Assembly (NCBI RefSeq): GCF_947242115.1
Contig: NC_074716.1
Location: 15,850,865-15,914,864, forward strand
Direction of reading: 5' to 3'
Source: Biomphalaria glabrata
Taxonomy: Eukaryota; Mollusca; Gastropoda; Planorbidae
Length of the DNA stretch: 64,000 bases
Shown here: piece after piece, positions 50,801 through 61,694 of the stretch
How positions within the stretch are numbered: position 1 is the first letter of the stretch
How the letters are laid out: every line of letters starts with the position of its first letter
Made by a program: the position numbers and the translations under genes
Notes under the pieces: generated by a model
Databases searched by the model: none
What the model saw: only the letters and a program-made list of their open reading frames with translations
Told to the model about the DNA's origin: nothing

Positions 50801-53800
50801 TCCCTAGTATTGAGTATGATTTCCTGTGAACTTGCATTGATACTATTGCTATTAGATCCCTACAGTAACTGTATTTGGAACAGTTAAAAAAAAACAACTT
50901 CTATTGAAAGGAGTCTTCTAACCATTGCTGTAGTATTAGAGGAGTCCAATGAGTTGATGTGGGGGAAGCTCTTTTATTTAGACTTGAACTTTTAAAATCT
51001 TTAAAAATATTTGGATGTTTATTTCATTATTTTGTTCTCTTTTTTAGTTTGTTAATAAAATTAAAATGAATATTGTTAGCTTATTTGTTGTTCCTATTTG
51101 AGACTATCATTCAACAAGCATTAAATATTCATGGGCCACTTGTATGTGCTAAATATAAGTGGCCCATAATATTTAATGCTTGTTGAATCGGGGTTATTCA
51201 TGGAATATCAAAACAAAACATGAAATTACAATGAATATACATTTGAAAATAAGTTAAATCTTTGAATTTGTCAATCATTTTTTTTAAAAAGGTCAAAGTT
51301 CATTAAACTACTTTGTGTTGCCTCTCTCTAACCTTTGTTGAAACCAAAATACTTGTAAATAACTATAACACAAAACACTTGCTTGTTTGGAAATAAATAA
51401 ACTAATTCACTAATAGTGGATCAACTCCATCCATTTTGTATGAATTTCACAAGCACTTTGTTTGTTTTATTATTTTTTGCTTCAAATTTGTTTGATGTAT
51501 TCCAATAGAAAGATTTTGAACTAATGTTTTCAAAGATGTTTAATGAATGAATTCTTATTTTTACTTTTATAGCTAAATTTTCCATTGTACATTATATTTT
51601 CTTTTTTACTGGATTAGTTTTTAGTGTTAATTTTTTATTTTGACTAGGTTAATCTAAATAGGTAATATATGATGCTAATTTTGATATTCAAAAAAAATAT
51701 TGTTATGTTTAAGCTTTGGGTTTAGACTAACTTTTCTTTTATTTTTATAATATTCTTAATATAAAATCCAATATTCTAATTTTCCTTTTTCCAGGTTTGC
51801 AATTATTACTACTTGAGTAATATGCTACCATACTTTCCTTGTGGCTCAACATCAGTCTCTACAACATCTACAACATTAGATACCTATGCCATTGTTAGCA
51901 TTCACAATACTGAAACAATTACGCTATACAGAAATATGAACAATGCTGGAGTCCAGCACAGTGAGCTTCAGTGGTCCAGAATACAGCTGCTATGCTTGAT
52001 AGAACTTTCACATAGGTTGCTGTTGTTAGAGGGAATAATGACAATAAATCCTCTGGTAATTACACTTTAATAGTAATACTTTGATTTATCTGGTTGCAAG
52101 ATAATTGTTTATTTTAATTTGTGTATGTCTGTAATTTTTGTTTTCTTTTGGAGGCTTTGAAAAACTTTGACTGTGATCTTGTAGAGATGAAACAAAACTT
52201 GTTGCGATGTTTAAAGAGTCTCTCAAAAGAACACTTAACAGCTCTAGTGTCACTTGTCTTAGAAAGGTAAGTTTATTTCACTTTAATTTCTACCTATATG
52301 TATGAACCCTAAAATAAATACATAACAATATCAAGCCAAGTGCTAGTCTTGATTACGCCATTGTAAGATAGGTTTTATAAACAAAGTGATGCTGGTAAAA
52401 GTTTGATATATTTGGGCTACTAAATGAAGTTTCAGTTTTGTCTTCTAATTATTCTCATATGTCTTACTTAACTAGGACAGGAGAGGACTGGGCCACATAT
52501 TGTTATGGGCTACAACTTCTGCTGGAATTGATAGCAAAAGATGAAGATCACCCTGAACTAGAAAAAGAGCTGTTGAGCCTGAAAGGGTATTTCCTGACCA
52601 GGTTTGTACATAGTCTACAAATTAAACTTAAAAAACACAAATCACTTTTCTCAATAATTTTTATTTTGTTATAAAAAGTGTTATGAAATGTAATTTTTGT
52701 TTGATTTTACATGTTATATGTAGGGCTAGAGTTACACAATGCACGATTGATGGCTTATTGGATGTGACAATAATTATGTCATGACAATATAAGACTAGGG
52801 TTAGGATAACAACAAAATATAATAAGCAGTTAACATGGACACTTCACACTGGTACCATCAATCTAGTGACAGACGATGTTGACTCCATCTTGTAACTTAG
52901 AAAAAGCATTTTCTTCATCTTCTACTCTTGTTTCAGTCAGTACGTTGTCTCAATCAGTACGTTGATCTATTTTTATGAAATATAGCTGATAATAATCATA
53001 CTCGTACAACATTCACTACATAACAAACCTTTCACAATATATTATTTATATAAAAACTTCTGTCTCATAAAATAGCTTATACTTTAAGATATTGTTTTCT
53101 ATTTTTCAACAGACTTGGTCTTTCTGAAATAAAAGAGAAATTATCCAACATTTCTGAAGAAAGCTTATCGAATGCATTGGCTAACAGTTTAAAAACTTTA
53201 TTGGATAAGCAGGATATAAATGTGGCAGATTTAGCAGGTATAAAAAGTTTGTTTTATTATATTGGATAATTATACTTAAGATTTCCAAAGTCTACAATTA
53301 TATTTTTGCATTTTAGACCATGTAGAAAGAAACAAAATGGATTTTAATTTTGAAAATTAAGTTCATACCTTAAATATAAAGGAATATTTTCATGTGATTA
53401 TCAGATAACTTTTCTGGATGGTTAACTATGGCAACAGATTACAACATTTTGAGTGATCGGATGAAAGAATCATTTTTTCATCATATTGTTGATACTGTGA
53501 AGCTTCTAAAAACACAAAATATCCAGTTGCTATCTGGAGGGTAATGAACTGAATTTAGTAGTAGATAATTGACTTAGTTTTGATTACAACAATACCTTTT
53601 TTTTTTTTTCTTTTAGTTTGATTTGGTTAGAACAGACAAAAGTAAGATGTAATGTCTTTTTGTTTGTTTCTCAAAATTCTTTGACTCCTGCTTTTATGAA
53701 TCTAATATTTTAGTGACACTAATGCATCAGTCAAAGATCTTCACTGGAATATCCAAGTATCTAGATCTCTTAGAGTTATAGCTTTACCAGGCAATCCAAA

Positions 53801-56800
53801 ATATTGGGAGTTTACACTTTGTTCCCTGGTGGAGTGGATACAGGTATTTCTTTCTTTTGTTATTTGCAAATTTTTATACTGTGACACAAGATTATATATA
53901 AATGTTGGCAATGTGATAATGTAACTAGTGTACTGCATTCATATATTCATAGACAAACACCTCACCATATTGTTATTATTAGTGTAGCTCTATAAATGAT
54001 ACTTTGCATTGTGAAAATAACCCTAAATTTGAAAAAGAAATTTTGCATCCATTTTTTTTTTTGTACTGTATTGTTAGGTTAACCCGAGGGTAAAAACATC
54101 TTTTTGCAAATTTTTTTTTTAGTTGAATGCTGCACACTTTAAGTCCTATGATGTTTCTTGAGTTTAGATTTCATATATTTTTGTAATGTTCATATTTCAA
54201 GCCTAGAATTTCACAAATCAGGCAATAATTATTAATTGCACATTTTTAGCCACTTGTAAGTCCAAGGGTAACATCATTTATATCTCACTATCTTTTGAAT
54301 AAAAGACTAGCTGGAAGGTTAACTTCTCAACAACTGAAATTTCTTAATTTAAATACCGGAAACTAATAAATAGGTTCAAAATAATTCTTAAACAAAAGAT
54401 AAGCCTTCAACGTGTCTGAAATATAGATTAATGAGAAAAAGTATAATATTTTATTATTAAGATAACACTTCATACCCATGAAATAAATTTCCCTTTTAAA
54501 ATTTAAATCTCTGTAAGTACAGATGAGTTCTTAAGTGTGTTGTATAGTTCCCAATATGTGTTGAGTTATAGGAATATCTATCTGGATGTACACATCCAGT
54601 TCCCTAGACAAACACTGCTATTCTCTCTACAATGTTCCTCTTACAAAATTAAAAAGTTAAGGAAGACATTTGTAAAAGAGATTTTTTACAATGTATTTAT
54701 CTAATTTAATTTGTTCAGATAACAAGCTCTCTTTATATTTCTTTTTCTAACAGTTCTTACTGGAGAATCAAGTGAACCAGAGCTCAGATTATGGAATCAA
54801 AAGTTTACTGGTTTCTGTGGGAAACTTGTCCTACTTGGCTGCTGACACCTTTTCAGCTCAAAGTTCAATAGTGACTGAAAATTCCAAAACAGAATGGGAG
54901 GAATTTTTTTCTGAAGCTGTTTTCTCCCCCTTGTTGCAGATATTTGTTTCATTGTGTAAGTGTAAATACTTTATCTCAGAGTGTTTCTTTCTTACAGAGT
55001 GTTTCATTGTGTGAGTGAAAATACTTTATCTTAGAGTGTTTCTTTCTTACAGAGTGTTTCATTGTGTGAGTGTAAATACTTTATCTCATAGTGTTTCTTT
55101 CTCTCAGAGTGTTTCTTTCTCTCAGAGTGTTTCTTTCAGAGTGTTTCTTTCTTACATAGTGTTTAATTATGTATTCTCTCAAAATTGTTTCATTGTGTAA
55201 GTACTTTCATAGTATTTGAAAGTACTTTCTTTCATAGTGTTTCTTTTCTTTCTTTCATAGTATTTGTTTGTGTACGTTCTTTCTCTCATAGTCTTTCGTA
55301 CTCCAATTAATATTCTTTTTTACAATTATATAATTAAATTATCCTAAAACTTCACTTTTTGGCTTTGGCTTTTTTAGGTGCAGATAGTGTTAGCGATTTC
55401 AATCCATGTTGGACCTTGGTGCTAGAATCTGTTGCATCAGTAATAAGCCTATGTCCAGCCTGGATAATGTTAGCACACCAGTTACCTGCTCGTTTAACTA
55501 CTACTGATATGTCCAGCCTACCTGACAATGTTAAAACCTTGCTGAACCACATAAGTCCTCTCCTGACATTTAGACTCAGATCTGTTGAGGTGTCAGCTTA
55601 TTTATTGCTCTGGAAGTAAGTCGTTTTTACAAAGCTTTACAAAACTCACTCTGTCTGTCTATCTGTTATAAAGTTTGTACATTCATTCTTGGATCAAATT
55701 GAAAATTTGGACAATTATTCATTGGCATAAACAAGACAGGAATCAATAAAAATATTTAACCAGTCAATTAATTACTGGTAATGATTTATTTTGTTTTCTA
55801 CCAACAAGGGAAACCCTAACCCTAAATTAATCAGTATTCACAGATATGACTAAATATGTAGGTCTTTGTCCCCTTAGATAATTGAACAAATTTTTTCTCT
55901 CACACCCATTCTCAAAACAAGTTGAAACTTTAAAAGCAATTATTTATTGTACCCAACAAAACATGAATCAATAAAAACAAAAATAAACCAATTAGTCAAT
56001 TAATTATTGGTTATTAATTATTTTGTTTTATATTGAATAAAGGAGATAGCTTCTACATTATTGAGAGATATAGTTGTAAGTGTAGAGTTCTTTTCTTTAG
56101 ATAAACTTTGTTTTTTGTTTTTTAAAAAAGGATTTATATTTATATTTCGCTTTTTAAAAAACTTTTTTAATGAGAGAAAAACTTTTTAAATAATAAAAAA
56201 ACAATGTTCAAGTCTATTAAGTGGCTTTTTTTTTCCCCAATCCTTTTACATATGCTGTTATTTGACTCAACAAAAATATGTTCTATTTGAATGAACAGAA
56301 TACTAGATGAGCTTCCAAAACATGATAGTGGTCTGGATGAGGAGGATAAACAAAATGAAGAGACAAGGTAAAGGGATGGCAGTAGTGTAAGGACAAAAAT
56401 AAGTCTTCAGTCCACTTGACAGACTTTGGTAAGAGATGAATAACTGATGAACATTTGGGAATTTTATTTTTAGATCACCACCAGAAGCTTTAATCAAAGT
56501 GATTGAATCTAGTGGACATTTCCTGAGCTTTCTTAAAGTGATACAAATTGATGATCATATTGTGTTAGATAGAGACACAGACGAGTATGCCCAAACCCTG
56601 GGTTATCTTCTTGCTTGGAAGTTGGTGCTTCAGCTTTTTAAATTATCTACAAATCAGGTTTGTAGGCTTTTTCTTTTAATTCTTTAATGTACCAATACTC
56701 GAAAAATCTAAATGACTCTAAATTACAATATAGCAATGAAAATATGTTTTTAGTTGAAAAAAAAATTGATGCAGCAATTTATTTTAAATGCATTCATTTC

Positions 56801-59800
56801 AATTTGTATGGCTAGATGAGGGCTAAATATGCTCAATACTTCAAGGTCAACAACTCAGTCAATTGTCTGCTTGATAATCTCTTTAGACTTATGCCTCAAC
56901 ATCCAGCAGCATCAATTTTAAATTTTGATTGTCCTGTTGAAGTGAAAGGTTAGTGTGCATATTTGTAAGCTCATTAGGTCAAAAGATTTTTGCAGGTTTA
57001 AAATATTCTAAATATTGAGGATTGTAATGTCAAATTTCAGCTGAGGTTAATGACACTGAGCTGGCTTGGTTCTCATTATGTGTCTATCGTCAGTGTTTGG
57101 AAATTCTTCCTGCACTTGTGAGGAGTTGGTGGGTTGATCAAGACAGGAAAGCAGCCAACTTTATTGACAGGTTAGACAAAATGGAGAGAGGAAATGAGAA
57201 AATAATTTTGAAAGCTTGTTGAGAAAAAAATGCAAAAGTTTAAAAAAAGAAAGTTGTTCACCTTGTATTTCTATAATTGTGAACTTATTTTCTCAATGTT
57301 GTCATTTCACCAGATTTACAAGTGAATATCTAAGTGCTGGACTCATCAGGCAGCAAATCCTAGCAGCTCAAAATGTAGACAAAGGAATGGAAGAAATAAC
57401 AGTTAGTCAATTATCACCATGTTTATAAGATTATTCATACATTTACAAGCAGTAATATAAGAAGTTTTTATTAGGGGAAATGTTTTGACTGTTAACAATA
57501 ATCAATAATCCTATTAAATTATTATCAGCTATTTTACTTTTAATGACCTAATATTTAGATTCGAGCTCGTCCTGCTGCAAGAGAAGTACTTGCTACTTAC
57601 ACGATGTCAGAAGTGACCATCAACATGAGCATTCTACTACCTGAGAATTATCCTCTTGGTAAACTAGAGGTGACCTGTGATAAAAGAGTTGGAGTCTCTC
57701 AAGCTCAGTGGGACCGCTGGCTTCTTCAACTTAATATATTCCTACAACATCAGGTATTGGGATAACATTCACATAAGACCAAAAGCTAATCTTGCTTACT
57801 TAATGAAGATTAAAAAAAAGGGCTCTAGCCAAAGTAAACATATATGTTTAGTTTCTATCACTATTTCTTTTTTAACCTAAAATAAAATCTCATCTTTTGG
57901 GGCATAGGGATGCATGGGTCACTGCTAGTTTAATGTATAAATTCTAAAACTTATATGTTGACATTTTAAATAATAATTATTTTTTAAAAATTGTTTTTTA
58001 GCAGCCCCCGAAAGGGGAAAAGACGCTATTAGTTTTGTGCGAAATGTCTGTCCGTTTGTCCGTCCGTCCCGTTTAGATCTCGTAAACTAGAAAAGATATT
58101 GAAAATCCGACATAACAATATTTTTGACCATTCAAAGTTCTGATGCAACGACTACTTTTTTTTTTTCTGAAAGCGAAAAATCTAATTTTTAAAGTCAGTT
58201 ATGCAAGCAGTTTTTTAAAGAGAAAAAGCTAATTAGTATGCATTATAAGTTATACCTAGATTAAAACGAATAGTAATCTTGTAAACTTCATTTTCCTGAA
58301 CTTTTTTTTTATTGCGAAAATTTTTTAAATTTTTTTTTTGAGCCTTCGAATAAGAGATTGAGCCTTTTCAAAACAATTACATCAATTATAAGACTTCAGT
58401 TAGGCCAGGATAGGCGTGGTAGCTGAGCGGTAAAGCGCTTGGTTTCCGAACCGGGGGCCCCGGGTTCGAATCCTGGTGAAGACTGTGATTTTCAACTTCG
58501 GAATCCTTAGGCGCCTCTGAGTCCACCCAGCACAAATGGGTACCTGATATTAGTTGGGGAAAAGTAAAGGCGGTTGGTCGTTGTGCTGGCTACATGACAC
58601 CCTCGTTAACCGTATGCCACAAAAACAGATGAACTTGACATCATCTGCCCTATAGACCACAAGGTCTGAAAGGGGAACTAGTTAGGCCAGGTTCACATCT
58701 AACTTTGCATTCACTTGCACCTATCCTTTGATCTGCTGTACCATTGGGGCACTACACTAGATCTGTAAACCTTCTTTCTCCATTCTTATCTCTAATTTGT
58801 CTTTGATATAATTTCATTTGGATGTTCTTTCTGAAAATATTGAAGCCTGCCTGGGTGGACCACTTCGGGGGCCGATTTTGAGTTTGTGTAACCTTGTTTT
58901 TCTTGTATTTCAGAATGGAAGTATTGTTGAAGGTTTAAGGCTGTGGAAGGGAAATATTGACAAAAAGTTTGAGGGCATTGAAGACTGTATGATATGTTTC
59001 TCTGTTATTCATGGAACAACTTTTCAGTTACCAAGACTTACTTGTAGAACATGTCGTAAGAAGTTTCACTCTGCTTGTTTGGTAAGTTCAAATGAAATGT
59101 TCATTTCATTTCTTTTTGCTAAATCTCTTCAATTTTGTGTTAAAGAAACCAATGAGTCAAAGTAAATATTTCATTAAATCTTGTGAAATTCTGTTAGGCC
59201 CAAAATCCATTTTATAAACAATTAAGAATAACATTTTAAAAATATAGTACTATACTACCAAGGGTACTTCACAAAGTTAAAGTCAAGTAACATAAAACAG
59301 GCATGGGGTATGATGAACAGAATGACAGGAACGTAGGTCAAATGTAATAATAATCTTGTTACAAGAGAAGCTAAAACATCTATCGAGCTAAATGACTTCT
59401 ACTGCCATTTCAACACTAACAATTTAATTATTTAAGACTTAAAACTCTTGAAGATGTAAAGGTTATCTATTTAGGAATAGCAATTAAGTAAGTCTACAAC
59501 ATATTCATAAAGGTTATCCTAGTAAAAGCTGGTGGGCCTGATGGAATAAAAAAGCGAATCCTAAAAGAATTTGCTACACAACTAGCGGAACAAACCTTTT
59601 CAAGAGATTTTCTATACTTCATCACTCAACCACAAAATACCATCTGAGTGGAAGTTGTCCATAATTGTTTCTGTACCAAAGGTTGCCAAACCAAAGGAAA
59701 TGAATGGCTTTAGACTTGTTTCAATTGCTTTCTTTGTTTCTAAATGTTTACAAAAGCCTGTTAAAATGTTTCTTTTGAATGATCTTTTTACAAAGTTAGA

Positions 59801-60909
59801 CCGTTAATAATTTGCTTACCAGAAAGATCAAGTTGTTGACGATGCCATCTTTAATATTTTAAATAGTGTCTAAAAACTCCTAGACTTACTTAACATATGT
59901 GAGATTGTTATTTATCAATTTTTCATCAGTGTTCAGTATCATACATCTTCAGTTACTTATTGAAAAAATGAAAAACATCTGAAGTATTTAAGTTTTAATA
60001 TCACTGCCTGGTATGGCAATTTGAACATTAAAAATAAAAAATAATTTGCAGAAAATCATAAATGCTACTAGCAAAGTCATTCGGACAACTGTTTGAGTGA
60101 AACATTCATGAGAAGGCTAGAAAGATTTTCAAGACAAGAATAACATTTAAAATACTTTTTAAAAAGGCAATACCTTAAAAATGCAGATTATAGAGTGATT
60201 GTTCTTCTCTTCAAAATTATTGAATGTTAGATTACAAAACAATGGAACATTTTTTTTACACCACCCCCTTTTCCCCGAGAAAGAATCCTGGTTAAGTGAA
60301 TGTATAGATCTAGTACACTTGATAATATTCCAATGATAAGAATTTATATCTAGACTTAGAAGACGATGCACACAATTTTCATTTTTTACTTGAAAAGTGA
60401 TAACTGTGAAACTAGAGTTTTCACTGTATGGCCAATGAGCCAGTAATTCTTTTCTCAGTGATATACACCAACTTTTAAATTTCTAGAAAAATTGTTAGAG
60501 CTGTTTTTGAGACCAGGTTCCGCCCTCCATTAAGTTAAGACTTGAATAGAGGTATTGTTATAAAAAAAACACAAGATACCATTTGCAAAAACAGACACAA
60601 AAAACTCCTTTGTTCCCCTGGCAATCAAATGATTAAATAGAATTGATCTGATGTCAAGATTTCACGTTACCTTTGAGTGAAACTTGTGTGAATGTATATT
60701 TTGTTTCTATATTTTTTTTAAAGCACATGTTGTAAGACAAATAATAAATATTATTATTAGGAAATTGTAATTTGTCACTTAATCTAGTTCTTTCACTAAC
60801 ACAATTATTAGAACTTACTATAAACTGCTATGTCATTTCTACTCAACAGTACAAGTGGTTTAGCACCAGTCAGAAGTCTTCTTGCCCACTTTGTCGTAAT
60901 TTATTCTGA
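41651..60909 (+). CDS. LTN1: E3 ubiquitin-protein ligase listerin
   Basis: 31 exons join in frame to give 1,734 residues (human 1,766): 41651-41695, 42617-42811, 43343-43441, 43764-43994, 44140-44192, 44686-44869, 45898-46071, 46559-46728, 47023-47167, 47273-48064, 48187-48409, 49313-49461, 49562-49634, 49955-50102, 50354-50519, 51795-52055, 52154-52266, 52476-52601, 53113-53237, 53405-53540, 53714-53843, 54754-54955, 55378-55615, 56299-56367, 56474-56657, 56816-56948, 57041-57170, 57314-57401, 57559-57753, 58914-59081, 60850-60909. Listerin binds stalled 60S subunits with NEMF and ubiquitinates nascent chains (ribosome quality control). Seen: the conserved N-terminus ([18 protein letters not shown]), a long HEAT/ARM helical middle, an RWD-like part in exons 28-29 and a C4HC3 RING (Cys1684, 1687, 1703, 1706, His1711, Cys1714, 1727, 1730). 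All zinc ligands are present. Three exons have their 3' ends caught in tandem repeats. Confidence 0.97.
41797..42504. mobile_element. 0.7-kb MITE in LTN1 intron 1
   Basis: Perfect inverted terminal repeats of 21 bp, core AGTAAAGTGCGAAGTTCGAG, at 41797-41817 and 42484-42504. The motif GTTCGAGCA/GTTCGAACC recurs inside (about 42071 and 42459). No transposase. Neither a TA nor an 8-bp target duplication is convincing. Superfamily not assigned. Confidence 0.8.
43043..43216 (-). mobile_element. 5'-truncated LINE, 3' end (copy C)
   Basis: Nearly identical over about 170 bp to the 10547-10800 copy (one difference seen by eye), but truncated earlier. Lies in LTN1 intron 2, antisense to the gene. The near-identity points to recent activity of this LINE family. 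Confidence 0.8.
44907..45066. mobile_element. 160-bp MITE/foldback in LTN1 intron 6
   Basis: The ends are inverted copies of about 27 bp: CTGTTGGATTGTCATTTACA at 44907 and, on the other strand from 45066, CTGTTAGATTGTCATTTACA. It has no coding capacity. Confidence 0.65.
46679..46858 (+). repeat. 87-bp tandem duplication over the exon 8 donor
   Basis: Two copies of an 87-bp unit (start points 46684 and 46771). The first contains the last 45 bp of LTN1 exon 8 and its 5' splice site (CTGG|GTAAGG). The second repeats both, giving an intact second donor with exon end at 46815. Reading on from the first to the second donor meets an immediate in-frame TAA. Confidence 0.9.
48391..48553 (+). repeat. 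42-bp minisatellite over the exon 11 donor
   Basis: Almost four 42-bp units start at 48391, 48433, 48475 and 48517. Unit 1 contains the last 19 bp of LTN1 exon 11 and its donor (CACAT|GTAAGC). Units 2-4 repeat it, with the donor decaying to GTAAAC. Extending the exon meets an in-frame TAA within unit 1. Confidence 0.92.
51109..51188. repeat. Near-perfect hairpin in LTN1 intron 15
   Basis: Arms 51109-51141 and 51157-51188 pair over about 32 bp with one bulge (ATTCAACAAGCATTAAATAT with its complement, then GGGCCACTT with AAGTGGCCC), around a loop of about 15 bases. It could be a tiny foldback element or an RNA hairpin. Confidence 0.8.
53844..54753 (+). other. LTN1 intron 21, nothing recognised
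   Basis: 910 bp of AT-rich sequence between exons 21 and 22. No repeat family or coding fragment is recognised. Confidence 0.5.
54946..55200 (+). repeat. 55-bp minisatellite over the exon 22 donor
   Basis: Three 55-bp units with GTTTCATTGTGTRAGTG start at 54946, 55001 and 55056, then shorter units of AGTGTTTCTTTCTYWCAG type to about 55160. A last GTTTCATTGTGTAAG lies at 55187. Unit 1 starts in the last 10 bp of LTN1 exon 22 and spans its donor (CATTGT|GTAAGT). Confidence 0.9.
55680..56030 (+). repeat. Diverged tandem pair in LTN1 intron 23
   Basis: Two imperfect copies about 200 bp apart share AATCAATAAAAA, CAATTAATTA and TTATTTTGTTTT in the same order (55740-55800 and 55970-56025), each preceded by a similar ATTCATTG/ATTTATTG stretch. 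Probably an old dispersed repeat duplicated in place. Confidence 0.5.
58000..58905 (-). repeat. Left arm of long inverted repeat (LTN1 intron 29)
   Basis: The segment starts TTTTTTAGCAGCCCCCGAAA and ends GTTTGTGTAACCTTGTTT, only about 10 bp before exon 30. Its reverse complement matches 61695-62605 block by block: GGGGAAAAGACGCTATTAG, AGATCTCGTAAACTAGAA, TTCTGAAAGCGAAAAATCTA, AATAAGAGATTGA, CAGTTAGGCC, and GAAAATATTGAAGCCTGCCT. A 270-bp SINE interrupts it. It contains an antisense LINE-tail-like piece. Confidence 0.85.
58410..58679 (+). mobile_element. tRNA-derived SINE, family 1, with 12-bp TSD
   Basis: Complete-looking copy: a tRNA head with TGGTAGCTGAGCGGTAAAGC (A box) and GGGTTCGAATCCTGGTG (B box), then a body with GAGTCCACCCAGCACAAATG, ending CAAGGTCTGAAAGGGGAACT. 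Identical 12-bp direct repeats AGTTAGGCCAGG flank it (58398-58409 and 58680-58691). It inserted into the left arm of the long inverted repeat. Other copies lie at 21013, 32900 and 37776. Confidence 0.9.
59420..60175 (+). mobile_element. Degenerate Rex1-like LINE fragment in LTN1 intron 30
   Basis: Plus-strand pieces in order: KAGGPDGI and [13 protein letters not shown] (59530-59590), [20 protein letters not shown] (59640-59697), FVSKCL, then [17 protein letters not shown] (59810-59862), and [11 protein letters not shown] near 60005. They match the N-terminal and middle RT blocks of Rex1-type LINEs. Frames change repeatedly, so the copy is dead. It separates the two RING-coding exons. Confidence 0.75.
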
Positions 60910-61274
60910 ATATTCAGAGACTCACATCTATTCCCGTCAGTATTTCTTCTAAGAAACCAGGTCAAGAGCTGTCTTTGCAATGAAGAATCATTTGTTTTGA
61001 GATTTGTAATTGTAAATGTTATGTGGCATAATAGATTATTTTTTTTTGGGGTGGGGGGTTCAGAGGGCAAAATTTTTGTTTTTGCTTTTTAATATGAAAT
61101 TTCAAAATATTACTAAATATAAAAATTATATTTTCTGTATGCATTATTTAGAAATGTGATTTGCATTGTTTTAATCACTTCTATATCAATAGATATAGAT
61201 CCAAGTAAAGAGTTTGAAAAGTTTGTGAAAGTTAATCTTATCATGGTCATTTTTGTTTATTTATTGAAATTATG

Positions 61275-61280
61275 AATAAA
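61275..61280 (+). terminator. Candidate LTN1 polyadenylation signal
   Basis: AATAAA 366 bp after the LTN1 stop codon, in ATGAATAAAAATGC. No earlier AATAAA in the 3' region is equally clear. Confidence 0.5.
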
Positions 61281-61694
61281 AATGCAAGTCATAATGGAAC
61301 TTTTGTATTTTTAGTTGTTTTATAGTTGACTTAGATCTACATACTTAAGTTACAAAAGCTATATGAGAAGCAGACTGTAGAACTGATTGTTGTCTTATAA
61401 TATCTAAGCTGAAAATGTGCATCAAGTCACTGAGGGGACCACAACAAAGAAAACAAGCACATGGATGGAAAAATTCTGTCTAGGGTGTGGCTCAATTGAA
61501 TACATCATCACCAAGCAAGATTCCAAGACAACAGCAAATACTTAAGCCTTTTCCTGTTTTTAAATGGTCTTAAGCATGTCTGTGTGCTGGCACTTACACT
61601 ATTTAGTAAAATGTTCACAGACATTCAAAGAAGCTTTCTGCTAAGAAACTCTAACACAAGTCTATTCAACACTCAGAGACATGATGCAAAGACC

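Noticed and set aside
55352-55552. Minus-strand frame over LTN1 exon 23
   Set aside because: It is an antisense shadow of a conserved listerin exon.
58410-58485. tRNA gene
   Set aside because: A and B boxes are present, but a SINE body follows and flanking target duplications are clear. The head is a SINE promoter, not a tRNA gene.
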